IMG/VR virus record: IMGVR_UViG_3300025816_000037
Span: 1-36,080 of that record
DNA: 36,080 nt
Source: a virus
Strand: one strand, 5' to 3'
Within the stretch, counting starts at the first letter, position 1, and each line of letters opens with the position of its first letter. Below are positions 21,794-29,574 of this stretch, piece after piece. Position numbers and translations under genes: made by a program. The notes beneath the pieces are model-generated. The model was not told the origin of the DNA and made no database searches. It saw only the letters and a program-made list of their open reading frames with translations.

Positions 21794-22141
21794 ATGAGCT
21801 ATTACCAACAGACACTCGACTTATTTGAACTCAATGATCGTAAGCCAATGGGAGTTAACTTACTTATCCGTCAGGGTGCAAGGAACATTCGTGCGTCAGA
21901 TGCTAACGTGGTCAGAGCGCACGTTTGGAAGCACCAACGTGATGACATGGAAGCACTGCTTAACACTACGTTTCATTCTTACGAGCTTGACCGTCAGATG
22001 ACTATGCGCTGGCTTCTTGACAATGAGGCTGACGTTTTCTTTGGTCAGAGGGATGCGGAGATAGAAAAGGGCCAAGGTCGTGTAAAGATGAACCACCTGT
22101 ACAAAGAAGTAGGGTACAAGTATCTGATAGGTTCTAAGTAA
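21794..22141 (+). CDS. Hypothetical protein in replication block
   Basis: A 115-residue protein: MSYYQQTLDLFELNDRKPMGVNLLIRQGARNIRASDANVVRAHVWKHQRDDMEALLN. Mostly helical, with TMRWLLDNEADVFFGQRDAEIEKGQGRVKMN. GGAGACCCGACA precedes the ATG. No family recognised. Its place before primase-helicase suggests a replication accessory role. Confidence 0.6.
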   Translation: MSYYQQTLDLFELNDRKPMGVNLLIRQGARNIRASDANVVRAHVWKHQRDDMEALLNTTFHSYELDRQMTMRWLLDNEADVFFGQRDAEIEKGQGRVKMNHLYKEVGYKYLIGSK

Positions 22142-22159
22142 AACAAAGGAGAGTAACCA

Positions 22160-22327
22160 ATGGAAAAAGACCTAGAGAAATACTGCATGAAGATGATGGA
22201 CATATATGGCGGAACTTATACCATCGACTATGACCTAAAGGTAGTAGCTATCTACAAGGGAGACACTCAAGATTTAGATGTCCTATCCTTTGATGAAGCC
22301 CTAGAAGAACTACGAGAAGCAGCGTAA
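22160..22327 (+). CDS. Small hypothetical protein before primase-helicase
   Basis: A 55-residue protein (MEKDLEKYCMKMMDIYGGTYTIDYDLKVVAIYKGDTQDLDVLSFDEALEEL). AAGGAGAGTAACCA precedes the ATG. Strand-strand-helix pattern. No family recognised. Confidence 0.6.
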   Translation: MEKDLEKYCMKMMDIYGGTYTIDYDLKVVAIYKGDTQDLDVLSFDEALEELREAA

Positions 22328-22345
22328 ACCCAAGGAGAGAGCCAC

Positions 22346-23920
22346 ATGGCTGAACATGCACACCAACCCTGTCCATATGAAACGTGTGGCTCCTCCGATG
22401 CCTTCAGTTATAACACTGAGGGTTTCGGCAAGTGCCACGCTTGCAACCAAGGCTACCCGTCCAGTGGAAAAACATTCGGGTGGGCTAAAGAAAAGTACCC
22501 AACAAAAGGAGGGAATAATTTGTCGTTTACACCAAAAGCTGTTGTTTCGTTTACACCAGAAGATACGTCCGATGGAAAATACGCTAACATGCGTGGCATC
22601 AACAGCAAGACGATGGAGGACTTCGGTGTCCTAACCTACGAAGATCGTCAGGAGTATGTGTACCCCAGCGGGGGAATTAAAGTTCGTAAGCTAGACGAGA
22701 AAGGCTTCTACGCTAAAGCAGGTTTCAAGGGTGATGAACTCTTCGGTATGAACTTCTTTACCGCAGGTAGTTCCAAGATGGTAACTATCACTGAGGGTGA
22801 ACTAGACGCCCTCTCAGTGGCACAAATACTCAAGAGCGGGTACACCAACCCAGTTGTGTCGTTACCCTCTGCTACGCCCTCCAAGAAGCTCTGGGAGAAC
22901 TGTGCGGATTGGCTCAATAGTTTCGAGAAGATCATCCTGTCGGTTGACAATGATGACGCTGGTAACGCTCTTGCTGACCGTGTAGCAAAGCTGTTCCCCA
23001 ACAAGGTCTATCGTGTTGACCATCGACCATACAAAGATGCCAATGAGTTCCTACAGGCAGGTAAAGCCGCTGACTTCAAGAGTGCATGGTGGAACGCCCG
23101 TAAGTTCACACCTGAGAATGTGATGAACAGCACACAGGACTTCTTGTCGTTGTACAAGGATACACCTGAGTTCCAGTATGTACCAACAGGTATCCAAGCG
23201 TTAGACGATAAGATCATGGGTCTCATGCAGGGTCACTTCACGGTAATCAAAGCACCCACGGGTATCGGCAAGACGGAGATCATGCGGTTCCTTGAGTACA
23301 ATATGTTACAACGTGAGGTTCCTATTGCTGCATGGCACTTGGAGGAAACAAAGCTACGATCACTGTTAGGTCTCGTGTCATACGAATGTAATGACAATCT
23401 TACACGCAGGGATTTGATTGATGAGAAAGGCGCAGAGGATCAGGTGATTGATGCTATCGGTAAACTGACGAAGGACGAGAACTTTTACCAGTTTTACCTT
23501 AGTGATGGTCAAGGTGCTGACGATCTGATCGACCAGATACGTTACTTCGCTGTAGCTTGTGGTGTTAAGTTTGTATTCTTTGAGCCTATCCAAGATGTGC
23601 TTGTGGGTTCATCTGACGAGAGCAAAGAGCAAATGTTGGCTGATCTATCGGTGCGACTATCGAAGCTATCGGCTGAGTTAAACGTAGGTATCGTAACTAT
23701 CGCTCACACTAACGATGATGGTCAGATGAAATACTGTCGTATGATCGGTCAACGTGCTTCGGTTATCATCGACTTGAAACGCGACAAAGAGGCTGATGAT
23801 ATACAGGAGCGTAACACAACGTACCTGTCTATTGAAAAGAACCGACCCTGTTCAGAAGAAGGTAACGCAGGGATGATGCGGTTTAACACTGACACCTTCA
23901 CACTTACAGAGGTAATGTAA
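22346..23920 (+). CDS. DNA primase-helicase (T7 gp4-like)
   Basis: A 524-residue fusion of primase and helicase. The N-terminus has a zinc motif (CPYETCGSSD ... CHACNQG, ~residues 9-35). TOPRIM elements are EGELDALS (~150) and SVDNDDAG (~198). The RecA-like helicase has Walker A APTGIGKTEIM (~302) and the FVFFEPIQ Walker B segment (~408), with the Gln-type motif near TIAHTND. It would unwind DNA at the fork and make the primers used by the family A polymerase next door. Confidence 0.9.
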   Translation: MAEHAHQPCPYETCGSSDAFSYNTEGFGKCHACNQGYPSSGKTFGWAKEKYPTKGGNNLSFTPKAVVSFTPEDTSDGKYANMRGINSKTMEDFGVLTYEDRQEYVYPSGGIKVRKLDEKGFYAKAGFKGDELFGMNFFTAGSSKMVTITEGELDALSVAQILKSGYTNPVVSLPSATPSKKLWENCADWLNSFEKIILSVDNDDAGNALADRVAKLFPNKVYRVDHRPYKDANEFLQAGKAADFKSAWWNARKFTPENVMNSTQDFLSLYKDTPEFQYVPTGIQALDDKIMGLMQGHFTVIKAPTGIGKTEIMRFLEYNMLQREVPIAAWHLEETKLRSLLGLVSYECNDNLTRRDLIDEKGAEDQVIDAIGKLTKDENFYQFYLSDGQGADDLIDQIRYFAVACGVKFVFFEPIQDVLVGSSDESKEQMLADLSVRLSKLSAELNVGIVTIAHTNDDGQMKYCRMIGQRASVIIDLKRDKEADDIQERNTTYLSIEKNRPCSEEGNAGMMRFNTDTFTLTEVM

Positions 23921-23923
23921 AAT

Positions 23924-25771
23924 ATGACAGCAGTATATGACATTGAAACAGACGGTCTATTAGATGAGTTGACCAAGATTCATGTCTTGTCTTATTCAGA
24001 TGATGGTAAGACGGTACATCACACGCACGACTACGATGAAATGCGTGAGTTCTTTGCCACACGCAAAGTTCTAGTTGGTCACAATCATGTGCGCTTTGAC
24101 ATCCCAGCGGTGGAAAAGGTTTTAGGCATCAAGGTAAAGGCTCGTTTGATCGACACTCTAGCTTTATCTTGGTATCTACACCATGACCGTATGAAGCATG
24201 GCCTTGAGGGCTACGGAGAGGACTATGGAGTACCCAAACCAGTTATCAAGGACTGGAACACCCTGACACCACAAGAGTACGCTCACAGGTGCGATGAGGA
24301 CGTTAAGATCAACAATCGTCTTTGGCGTGACTTAGAGCTTAAGCTCAACAAGCTGTACAAAGATGCAGAGGCAGATAAGGATCGTCTGATCGACTACCTT
24401 ACATTCAAGCTAGACTGTGCTAAAGAGCAAGAGACCCTGCGGTGGAAATTGGACGTAGACAAAGCTCAAGCAGCCTACGACGAGATCATGGCACTTAAGG
24501 TAGAGAAGGTTGAGCAACTGGCTGATGCTATGCCTAAGCGTACACTCACTCGTGTAGCAGCACGACCAAAGGTTATGCACAAGAAAGACGGTGAGTTATC
24601 CTCTCACGGTCAACGATGGGTGGAACTATGTAAGGAGTGCAAGCAACCTGAGACAACCATGCAGTTTGTCGTTAAGACAGGCGAAGAGCGTGGGAACCCT
24701 AACTCTAACGATCAGGTCAAAGACTGGCTCTATTCGTTAGGTTGGAAACCACGGACATATAAGTTTACTAGAGATAAGGCGACAGGCGATGAACGACAGA
24801 TTGAACAAGTTAGAAAGAATGGGGAGTTATGCTCAAGTGTCAAAGAGCTTGCAGAGGTTGACCCTGCTGTTGACCTTCTTGATGGCCTTACAGTTCTTAC
24901 TCACCGTGCTGGTATTCTTAAGAGTTTCTTAGAGTGCCACAAGGATGGTTGGCTAGAGGCTAGTATCGCAGGGCTAACGAACACCTTTCGGTTCAAGCAC
25001 TATCGACCCTTGGTTAACCTTCCAGGAGTAGATAAGCCATACGGTGATGTTATCCGTGGGTGTCTAACGTGTCCTGATGGCTACCTGTTAGCTGGTGCTG
25101 ACATGACATCATTGGAGGACACAACTAAGCGTCACTATATGAAACCACTAGACCCTGACTATGTGGAGGCCATGAGTAAAGAGGGCTTTGACCCACACTT
25201 AGACTTGGCTCTACACGCTGGTGTTATCACTCAAGATGACATCGACAAACATAATTCTGGGGAGCGTTCACTCAAAGCCCTCCGTAAGAATTACAAGGTG
25301 GTTAACTATAGTGCTACATACGGTGTAGGAGCGCCTAAGCTGGCCCGTGAGACAGGTATGAGTAAGTCTGAGGCTAAGAAGCTACTGGAAGCCTTCTGGT
25401 CTCGTAACTGGGCTATTGAGAAGGTAGCAAGCTCGTTGCGTGTCCGTGAGTTGTTCAACGGTATGTGGCTTAAGAACCCCGTTTCAGGCTTCTGGTATAG
25501 CTTACGCAGCGACAAGGATCGTTTCAGTACGCTCAACCAAGGTACTGGTGTCTACTGCTTTGACACTTGGGTTAAGGAATGTCGTGGTATGGGACTAGAG
25601 ACTATCGGTCAGTTCCACGATGAGATCATCGTTATAACAAAAGAAGGGGACGAAGATAAGACAGAAAACATCATGCAGATGAGCATGAACAATGTAAACC
25701 ACGAGATAAATCTAAACGTACCGCTAGGGACAGACGTACAATTTGGGAAGACTTACGCTGACATTCACTAA
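23924..25771 (+). CDS. DNA polymerase, family A (T7-like)
   Basis: A 615-residue protein. The N-terminal domain is a 3'-5' exonuclease (VYDIETDGL at residues 4-12, then VRFDIPAVEKVLG and HRCDEDVKI). The polymerase has motif A LLAGADMTSLED (~388-398), motif B RKNYKVVNYSATYGVGA (~450-466) and motif C QFHDEIIV (~563-570). The motif A with SLED instead of the usual SxIELR is common in marine phage polymerases. It lacks the 5' nuclease of bacterial PolA, which is supplied by the separate gene at 26620. Confidence 0.92.
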   Translation: MTAVYDIETDGLLDELTKIHVLSYSDDGKTVHHTHDYDEMREFFATRKVLVGHNHVRFDIPAVEKVLGIKVKARLIDTLALSWYLHHDRMKHGLEGYGEDYGVPKPVIKDWNTLTPQEYAHRCDEDVKINNRLWRDLELKLNKLYKDAEADKDRLIDYLTFKLDCAKEQETLRWKLDVDKAQAAYDEIMALKVEKVEQLADAMPKRTLTRVAARPKVMHKKDGELSSHGQRWVELCKECKQPETTMQFVVKTGEERGNPNSNDQVKDWLYSLGWKPRTYKFTRDKATGDERQIEQVRKNGELCSSVKELAEVDPAVDLLDGLTVLTHRAGILKSFLECHKDGWLEASIAGLTNTFRFKHYRPLVNLPGVDKPYGDVIRGCLTCPDGYLLAGADMTSLEDTTKRHYMKPLDPDYVEAMSKEGFDPHLDLALHAGVITQDDIDKHNSGERSLKALRKNYKVVNYSATYGVGAPKLARETGMSKSEAKKLLEAFWSRNWAIEKVASSLRVRELFNGMWLKNPVSGFWYSLRSDKDRFSTLNQGTGVYCFDTWVKECRGMGLETIGQFHDEIIVITKEGDEDKTENIMQMSMNNVNHEINLNVPLGTDVQFGKTYADIH

Positions 25772-25795
25772 TGTGAAAATAAATATCAAAAGTAG

Positions 25796-25825
25796 TGTCT
25801 AAAATCCCGAAATGTATCCCTATAG
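25796..25825 (+). promoter_or_regulatory. Phage promoter copy P3 (ssDNA-binding protein block)
   Basis: TGTCTAAA, 10 nt, GTATCCCTATAG, then TATA. 48 nt upstream of the ssDNA-binding protein start. The 17-mer TGTATCCCTATAGTATA is identical to that in the late-operon copy at 13596. It lies in a ~100-nt intergenic gap after the polymerase gene. Confidence 0.75.
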
Positions 25826-25873
25826 TATATTACCAGTGCTGCAAACCAGCAGCTTAAACAGAGGAAGAGTAAG

Positions 25874-26416
25874 ATGGCTAAACACACAATGGACATGGTT
25901 CTTGAGTACCCGAGAGTGTTTGAAGAAAACCGAGATATGGGCGGGGATAAAAATAGCGCCGCAAAGAAAGCTGCAAGGCATAACGGGCAGTACGTTGTTA
26001 ACGCATACTTCACCAGCGAAGAGCAGATAGAGGAACTGCTTCAAGCTGGGATGGAACCTAAGCCCCTTGGCAACGACCGAGTAAAGGAGGGCAATAGTTT
26101 TGGGATTGGTAAGTTCGTTAAGTTAGCACGGATGCACGATCACAAGATGACATTCAGTGATAAGAACGGGAAGGAGACTGAGGTAGACTTCGGTGGTGCG
26201 CCAAAGGTAGTCAACCTAACTAACGGGGCCGAGAACAAGACTTGGTGGTCGTTAGAAGAAGATGGGGAGCTAGGTAACGGCACACGAGCTAAGGTGCAGT
26301 TTGAGACCTACTCAAACGGTGCGGGTTTACGGCTACTTGCTGTTGGTGTAACAGACCATGTGTCTTACGAGGGTGCAAGCCCTAGTGAAGACGACGAACT
26401 ATTTATGGTGGATTAA
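25874..26416 (+). CDS. ssDNA-binding protein (T7 gp2.5-like)
   Basis: A 180-residue protein. A likely OB-fold core ends with GNGTRAKVQFETYSNGAGLRLLAVGVTDHVSYEG, and the acidic C-terminal tail (SPSEDDELFMVD) is typical of phage and bacterial SSBs that contact polymerase and helicase. It coats single-stranded DNA at the fork. It is the first gene after promoter P3, so it can be strongly expressed. Confidence 0.85.
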   Translation: MAKHTMDMVLEYPRVFEENRDMGGDKNSAAKKAARHNGQYVVNAYFTSEEQIEELLQAGMEPKPLGNDRVKEGNSFGIGKFVKLARMHDHKMTFSDKNGKETEVDFGGAPKVVNLTNGAENKTWWSLEEDGELGNGTRAKVQFETYSNGAGLRLLAVGVTDHVSYEGASPSEDDELFMVD

Positions 26417-26418
26417 AT

Positions 26419-26619
26419 ATGAGAGTAGACATAAACTTTTACTACGACAAGGAAGAGGATGGCATCGAAGGTTCTTCCAGCGCATCACGAGATGGTGTCT
26501 TCGATCTCTACACAATGTCTCAGTTCCTAGCTGATGCTATGCGAGGTGCAGGTTACAGTTATGTAACTGACGTAGGGTTCGAGAAGGACGATGGTACAGT
26601 CACCTTCGGGGAGATGTAA
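26419..26619 (+). CDS. Small hypothetical protein
   Basis: A 66-residue, acidic protein (MRVDINFYYDKEEDGIEGSSSASRDGVFDLYTMSQFLADAMRGAGYSYVTDVGFEKDD). Starts 2 nt after the SSB stop and ends one base before the GTG start of the exonuclease gene. No family recognised; the short strand at 1-9 followed by a Ser-rich loop and a helix is all that can be said. Confidence 0.6.
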   Translation: MRVDINFYYDKEEDGIEGSSSASRDGVFDLYTMSQFLADAMRGAGYSYVTDVGFEKDDGTVTFGEM

Positions 26620-27327
26620 GTGAGCAAAGGCAAAGTTCTAATCGACGGTGACATCATAGCCTATCGTGCAGCCTTTGCCACTCAAGACCTTACTGAAAGA
26701 GATGCGGAAGAGAAGGTTGATGATCTCATTGAGTACATCTTAGATCAGACCATTGATCTTCCCTTCCCATCTCCAGAGGACTACGAAACGTACCTAACTG
26801 GTAAGACAAATTTTCGACATGACATTGCTAAATCCCACCCGTACAAGGGAAATAGGAACGCATCAGAAAAGCCAAAGTATTTAGGTACGACACGAGAGCA
26901 TATGGTTAATAACTGGGATGCTATCGTTAGTGTCAACGAAGAGGCTGATGATCTAATATCAAAGGGGGCGGCAGAGACAGGGTATAACTGTGTTGTTGCA
27001 TCTGTTGATAAAGATATGCTACAGCTTCCTTGTTGGCACTTTAACTTCGTAAAAGGTGAGTGGACTAAGGTTGACGAGTGGTCAGGTATCAAGTTCTTCT
27101 ATACGCAAATCCTAACTGGTGACGCTGCTGATAACATAAAGGGTCTACATCGTGTAGGGCCAAAGACATCAGAGAAGATGCTGGCACATTGTGAAACAGA
27201 AGAAGACCTCTGGGAAACGTGTGTTAAGGCTTACGATGGCGACACAGAGAGGGTGATAGAAAATGCGAGGTTACTATGGCTAAGGCGGTACGAGGATCAG
27301 CTATGGGAGCCACCTCAAGGGGCATAA
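26620..27327 (+). CDS. 5'-3' exonuclease (FEN-type)
   Basis: A 235-residue protein with a GTG start immediately after the preceding stop. Features are VLIDGDIIAYRAAF (residues ~6-19), EEADDLISKGA (~108) and SVDKDMLQ (~127), then GDAADNIKGLHRVGPKTSEK (~167-186), the helix-hairpin-helix that binds DNA behind the metal site. This is the free-standing flap/5' nuclease that phages use to remove RNA primers. It overlaps the endonuclease gene. Confidence 0.9.
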   Translation: MSKGKVLIDGDIIAYRAAFATQDLTERDAEEKVDDLIEYILDQTIDLPFPSPEDYETYLTGKTNFRHDIAKSHPYKGNRNASEKPKYLGTTREHMVNNWDAIVSVNEEADDLISKGAAETGYNCVVASVDKDMLQLPCWHFNFVKGEWTKVDEWSGIKFFYTQILTGDAADNIKGLHRVGPKTSEKMLAHCETEEDLWETCVKAYDGDTERVIENARLLWLRRYEDQLWEPPQGA

Positions 27328-27692
27328 AGCATGGCTATCGGTCTGGGCTAGAGGATCGTATATCGGAGCAACTAAAGAGCCTTAAAGTACCGTTCAAGTA
27401 TGAGGAGTTCAAGATCAAGTATGAGGTTAACGAGGTTAGAACCTACACACCTGACTTTGAACTCCCCAACGGTATCATTATAGAATCCAAGGGACGGTTC
27501 GTTGCAGCAGACAGAAAGAAACATCTGTTAGTCCAGAAGCAACACCCCGATCTTGACATTCGGTTTGTCTTCTCTAACTCTAAGGCGAAGATAAGCAAAG
27601 GCTCAAAGACTACGTTAGGCATGTGGTGCGATAAGCATGGCTATCTGTACTCAGACAAGTTAATCCCAGAGGAATGGATAAAGGAAACATAA
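27303..27692 (+). CDS. Endonuclease I / Holliday junction resolvase (T7 gp3-like)
   Basis: A 129-residue protein. RSGLEDRI (Glu ~17), YTPDF (Asp ~51) and IIESKG (Glu ~61, Lys ~63) match the four catalytic residues of T7 endonuclease I, and KHLLVQKQHPDLDIRFVFS and YSDKLIPEEWIKE match the end of that family. I prefer the ATG at 27303 (GAGG 7 nt before it; same length as T7 at its N-terminus). An ATG at 27276 also has GAGG and would give a 138-residue form. It resolves branched DNA before packaging. Confidence 0.87.
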   Translation: MGATSRGIKHGYRSGLEDRISEQLKSLKVPFKYEEFKIKYEVNEVRTYTPDFELPNGIIIESKGRFVAADRKKHLLVQKQHPDLDIRFVFSNSKAKISKGSKTTLGMWCDKHGYLYSDKLIPEEWIKET

Positions 27693-28474
27693 TGGCAGGA
27701 AAGACAGTAGTAGTCTTCTCGTGCGCTCACGTTGATCCCAGTGTGAGTAACGAGAGGTTCAACTGGTTAGGGGAGTTCTTGTATGACCTCAAGCCTGATT
27801 ATGTCGTTGACTTGGGTGATGGCGCTGACATGCGGTCATTAAATACATTTGACACTCGTTACCCAGAGGCAATCGTCAGTCAGAGCTACGAGGCAGACAT
27901 TGAACACTACAACGATGCACAAGAGCGTATTCGATGGAAGTTCAGACATCACCGACGAAAACGACCAGCTTACATAGGGTTTGAGGGGAACCATGAGAAC
28001 AGGATTAAGAAAGCTATCAAACACGATCCTCGACTTGAAGGCTCGAAGTATGGCATATCTTTTGACCACCTACAGACGAACAGATGGTTCGATGAGTACC
28101 ACGAGTATGAAAACTCCGCTCCAGCGATTGCTGATTACGATGGGGTCTCATACGCTCACTTCTTTAGTAGTGGCAACTTTGGGTCTGCTATGTCTGGTAT
28201 GCACCATGCTAATGCACTACTGGCTCACAGGCATCATAGTTCTACTTGTGGTCATAGCCATAAACGTGATCTTAAGTTTAAAGACGCTTCGCATCCTAAT
28301 GGAGTTATCGGTTTGGTTGCAGGGTGCTACAAGGGAGCAGCAGAGGGCTGGGCAGGTCAAGCTAACAAAGAGTGGTGGTCAGGCATTGTAGTTAAACGGG
28401 AGGTAGAGGACGGTATGTACGATCCAGAGTTTGTTTCCCAGTCACGACTAAAGGCTATGTATGGGCAAACGTAG
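27692..28474 (+). CDS. Calcineurin-like metallophosphoesterase
   Basis: A 260-residue protein from the ATG at 27692. Motifs are SCAHVD (~residue 10), DLGDGADM (~40), GNHEN (~98) and GHSHK (~189). These are the metal-binding motifs of metallophosphoesterases, but the first shows Cys-Ala-His where Asp-x-His is usual. This Cys variant is a possible real variation of phage members. Its substrate is unknown: DNA ends, RNA or a nucleotide are all possible. Starts at the stop of endonuclease I (TAATG). Confidence 0.78.
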   Translation: MAGKTVVVFSCAHVDPSVSNERFNWLGEFLYDLKPDYVVDLGDGADMRSLNTFDTRYPEAIVSQSYEADIEHYNDAQERIRWKFRHHRRKRPAYIGFEGNHENRIKKAIKHDPRLEGSKYGISFDHLQTNRWFDEYHEYENSAPAIADYDGVSYAHFFSSGNFGSAMSGMHHANALLAHRHHSSTCGHSHKRDLKFKDASHPNGVIGLVAGCYKGAAEGWAGQANKEWWSGIVVKREVEDGMYDPEFVSQSRLKAMYGQT

Positions 28475-29027
28475 TGACTTCGACAGAGTACCGAGGGACT
28501 ACTACCCAACACCAAGGGCAGCAGTTGAACCCCTGATCCCGCACTTGCCTTACTCGTTTGATTACTACGAGCCTTGTGCGGGTGATGGGCGTTTGATAGA
28601 CCATATAGATAGTCTGACGGATGGTCACAGTGAGTGTATCTTTGCTTGTGACATTGAGCCTAGAGACCCAAGGGTTTGCTTACATGATTCCATTAACATG
28701 GGTGAGCAAGACTTCTTGAACTTGTATATGGCTTTCGGTGGTGCTGACTTGTGTATCACCAACCCACCTTGGGATAGAAAACTACTGCACCCATTCATCG
28801 AAGGGTGGATGCAGATGTGTCCAACATGGCTACTCTTTGATGCCGATTGGATGCACACGAAACAGTCAGCTATCTTGATGACCTACTGTGTCAAGGTAGT
28901 GAGCGTAGGCAGGGTCAAATGGATTGAGGATAGTAAGAGCGTAGGTAAAGACAACTGCGCTTGGTATCTGTTCGATATAGCCAGAAACCCCGCTAAACAG
29001 ACAGAGTTCTATGGGAGAACGATATGA
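28461..29027 (+). CDS. DNA N6-adenine methyltransferase-like protein
   Basis: A 188-residue protein. DYYPTPRAAVEPLI (~13), YYEPCAGDGRLID (~35-47, SAM-binding FxGxG-like) and LCITNPPWDRK (~96-106, catalytic NPPW) are the order of gamma-type N6-adenine methyltransferases. It is shorter than typical restriction-modification enzymes and lacks a clear target recognition domain, so it could be an orphan methyltransferase. Specificity cannot be read from the sequence. It overlaps the preceding gene by 14 nt. Confidence 0.82.
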   Translation: MGKRSDFDRVPRDYYPTPRAAVEPLIPHLPYSFDYYEPCAGDGRLIDHIDSLTDGHSECIFACDIEPRDPRVCLHDSINMGEQDFLNLYMAFGGADLCITNPPWDRKLLHPFIEGWMQMCPTWLLFDADWMHTKQSAILMTYCVKVVSVGRVKWIEDSKSVGKDNCAWYLFDIARNPAKQTEFYGRTI

Positions 29028-29380
29028 TTACTCAAGAAGACATTGATGCTTTCAGCATTGTGAATGTGACACCGATGGAATATTCCTATTGGGTTGAAGG
29101 TAAGATCACGACAAAAGGTGAGACCCGTCTAGTGGAAAATGCGCTAGGTCTCGTAGGTGAAGCTGGAGAGGTAGCTGAGAAGGTAAAGAAATACCTCCGT
29201 GACAATACCAAGGTTAATCAGAAAGAGATCGTCAAGGAGTTAGGTGACGTTTTGTTCTACACGACAGCCTTGGCTAACTACTTCTACAGTAACCTGCCAG
29301 AGGTCATGGAAGTAAATATGGATAAGTTAAACGACAGAGCAAGACGTGGTGTGATTAAGGGGTCAGGGGATAACCGATGA
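29024..29380 (+). CDS. MazG-like nucleotide pyrophosphohydrolase
   Basis: A 118-residue protein. The core is LGLVGEAGEVAEKVKKYLRDN (~43-63) and IVKELGDVLFYTTALANYF (~71-90), which is the EExxE...ExxD metal-binding arrangement of MazG. Such phage enzymes hydrolyse dNTP or alarmone pools. It works alongside ThyX and the reductase. Overlaps its neighbours by 4 nt on both sides. Confidence 0.85.
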   Translation: MITQEDIDAFSIVNVTPMEYSYWVEGKITTKGETRLVENALGLVGEAGEVAEKVKKYLRDNTKVNQKEIVKELGDVLFYTTALANYFYSNLPEVMEVNMDKLNDRARRGVIKGSGDNR

Positions 29381-29574
29381 AGAAGAGATGGGTAAACAAT
29401 ATATTCGTAAGGTTCATGCGATACTGTGTGATGTGGTCAGAGCATCGACAGGCAATCAAGATACTGAACCAACTGTCCGATAGGGAACTAAAGGACATTG
29501 GAATTAGCCGAGAAGACATTGACCGTATGGTATGGTTAGAAGAAGATAAAACAATGCGAGGACGTGGCGAATGA
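29377..29574 (+). CDS. DUF1127-like small protein
   Basis: A 65-residue protein. RQAIKILNQLSDRELKDIGISREDIDRMVW is the DUF1127 (YjiS) pattern, typical of small alphaproteobacterial proteins. It is preceded by a basic segment (KKRWVNNIFVRFMRYCVMWSEH). In host bacteria, such proteins are linked to phosphate or nutrient responses and RNA turnover. It overlaps MazG by 4 nt and the reductase by 4 nt, so it is fully integrated into the phage operon. Host-derived origin is an inference. Confidence 0.75.
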   Translation: MKKRWVNNIFVRFMRYCVMWSEHRQAIKILNQLSDRELKDIGISREDIDRMVWLEEDKTMRGRGE

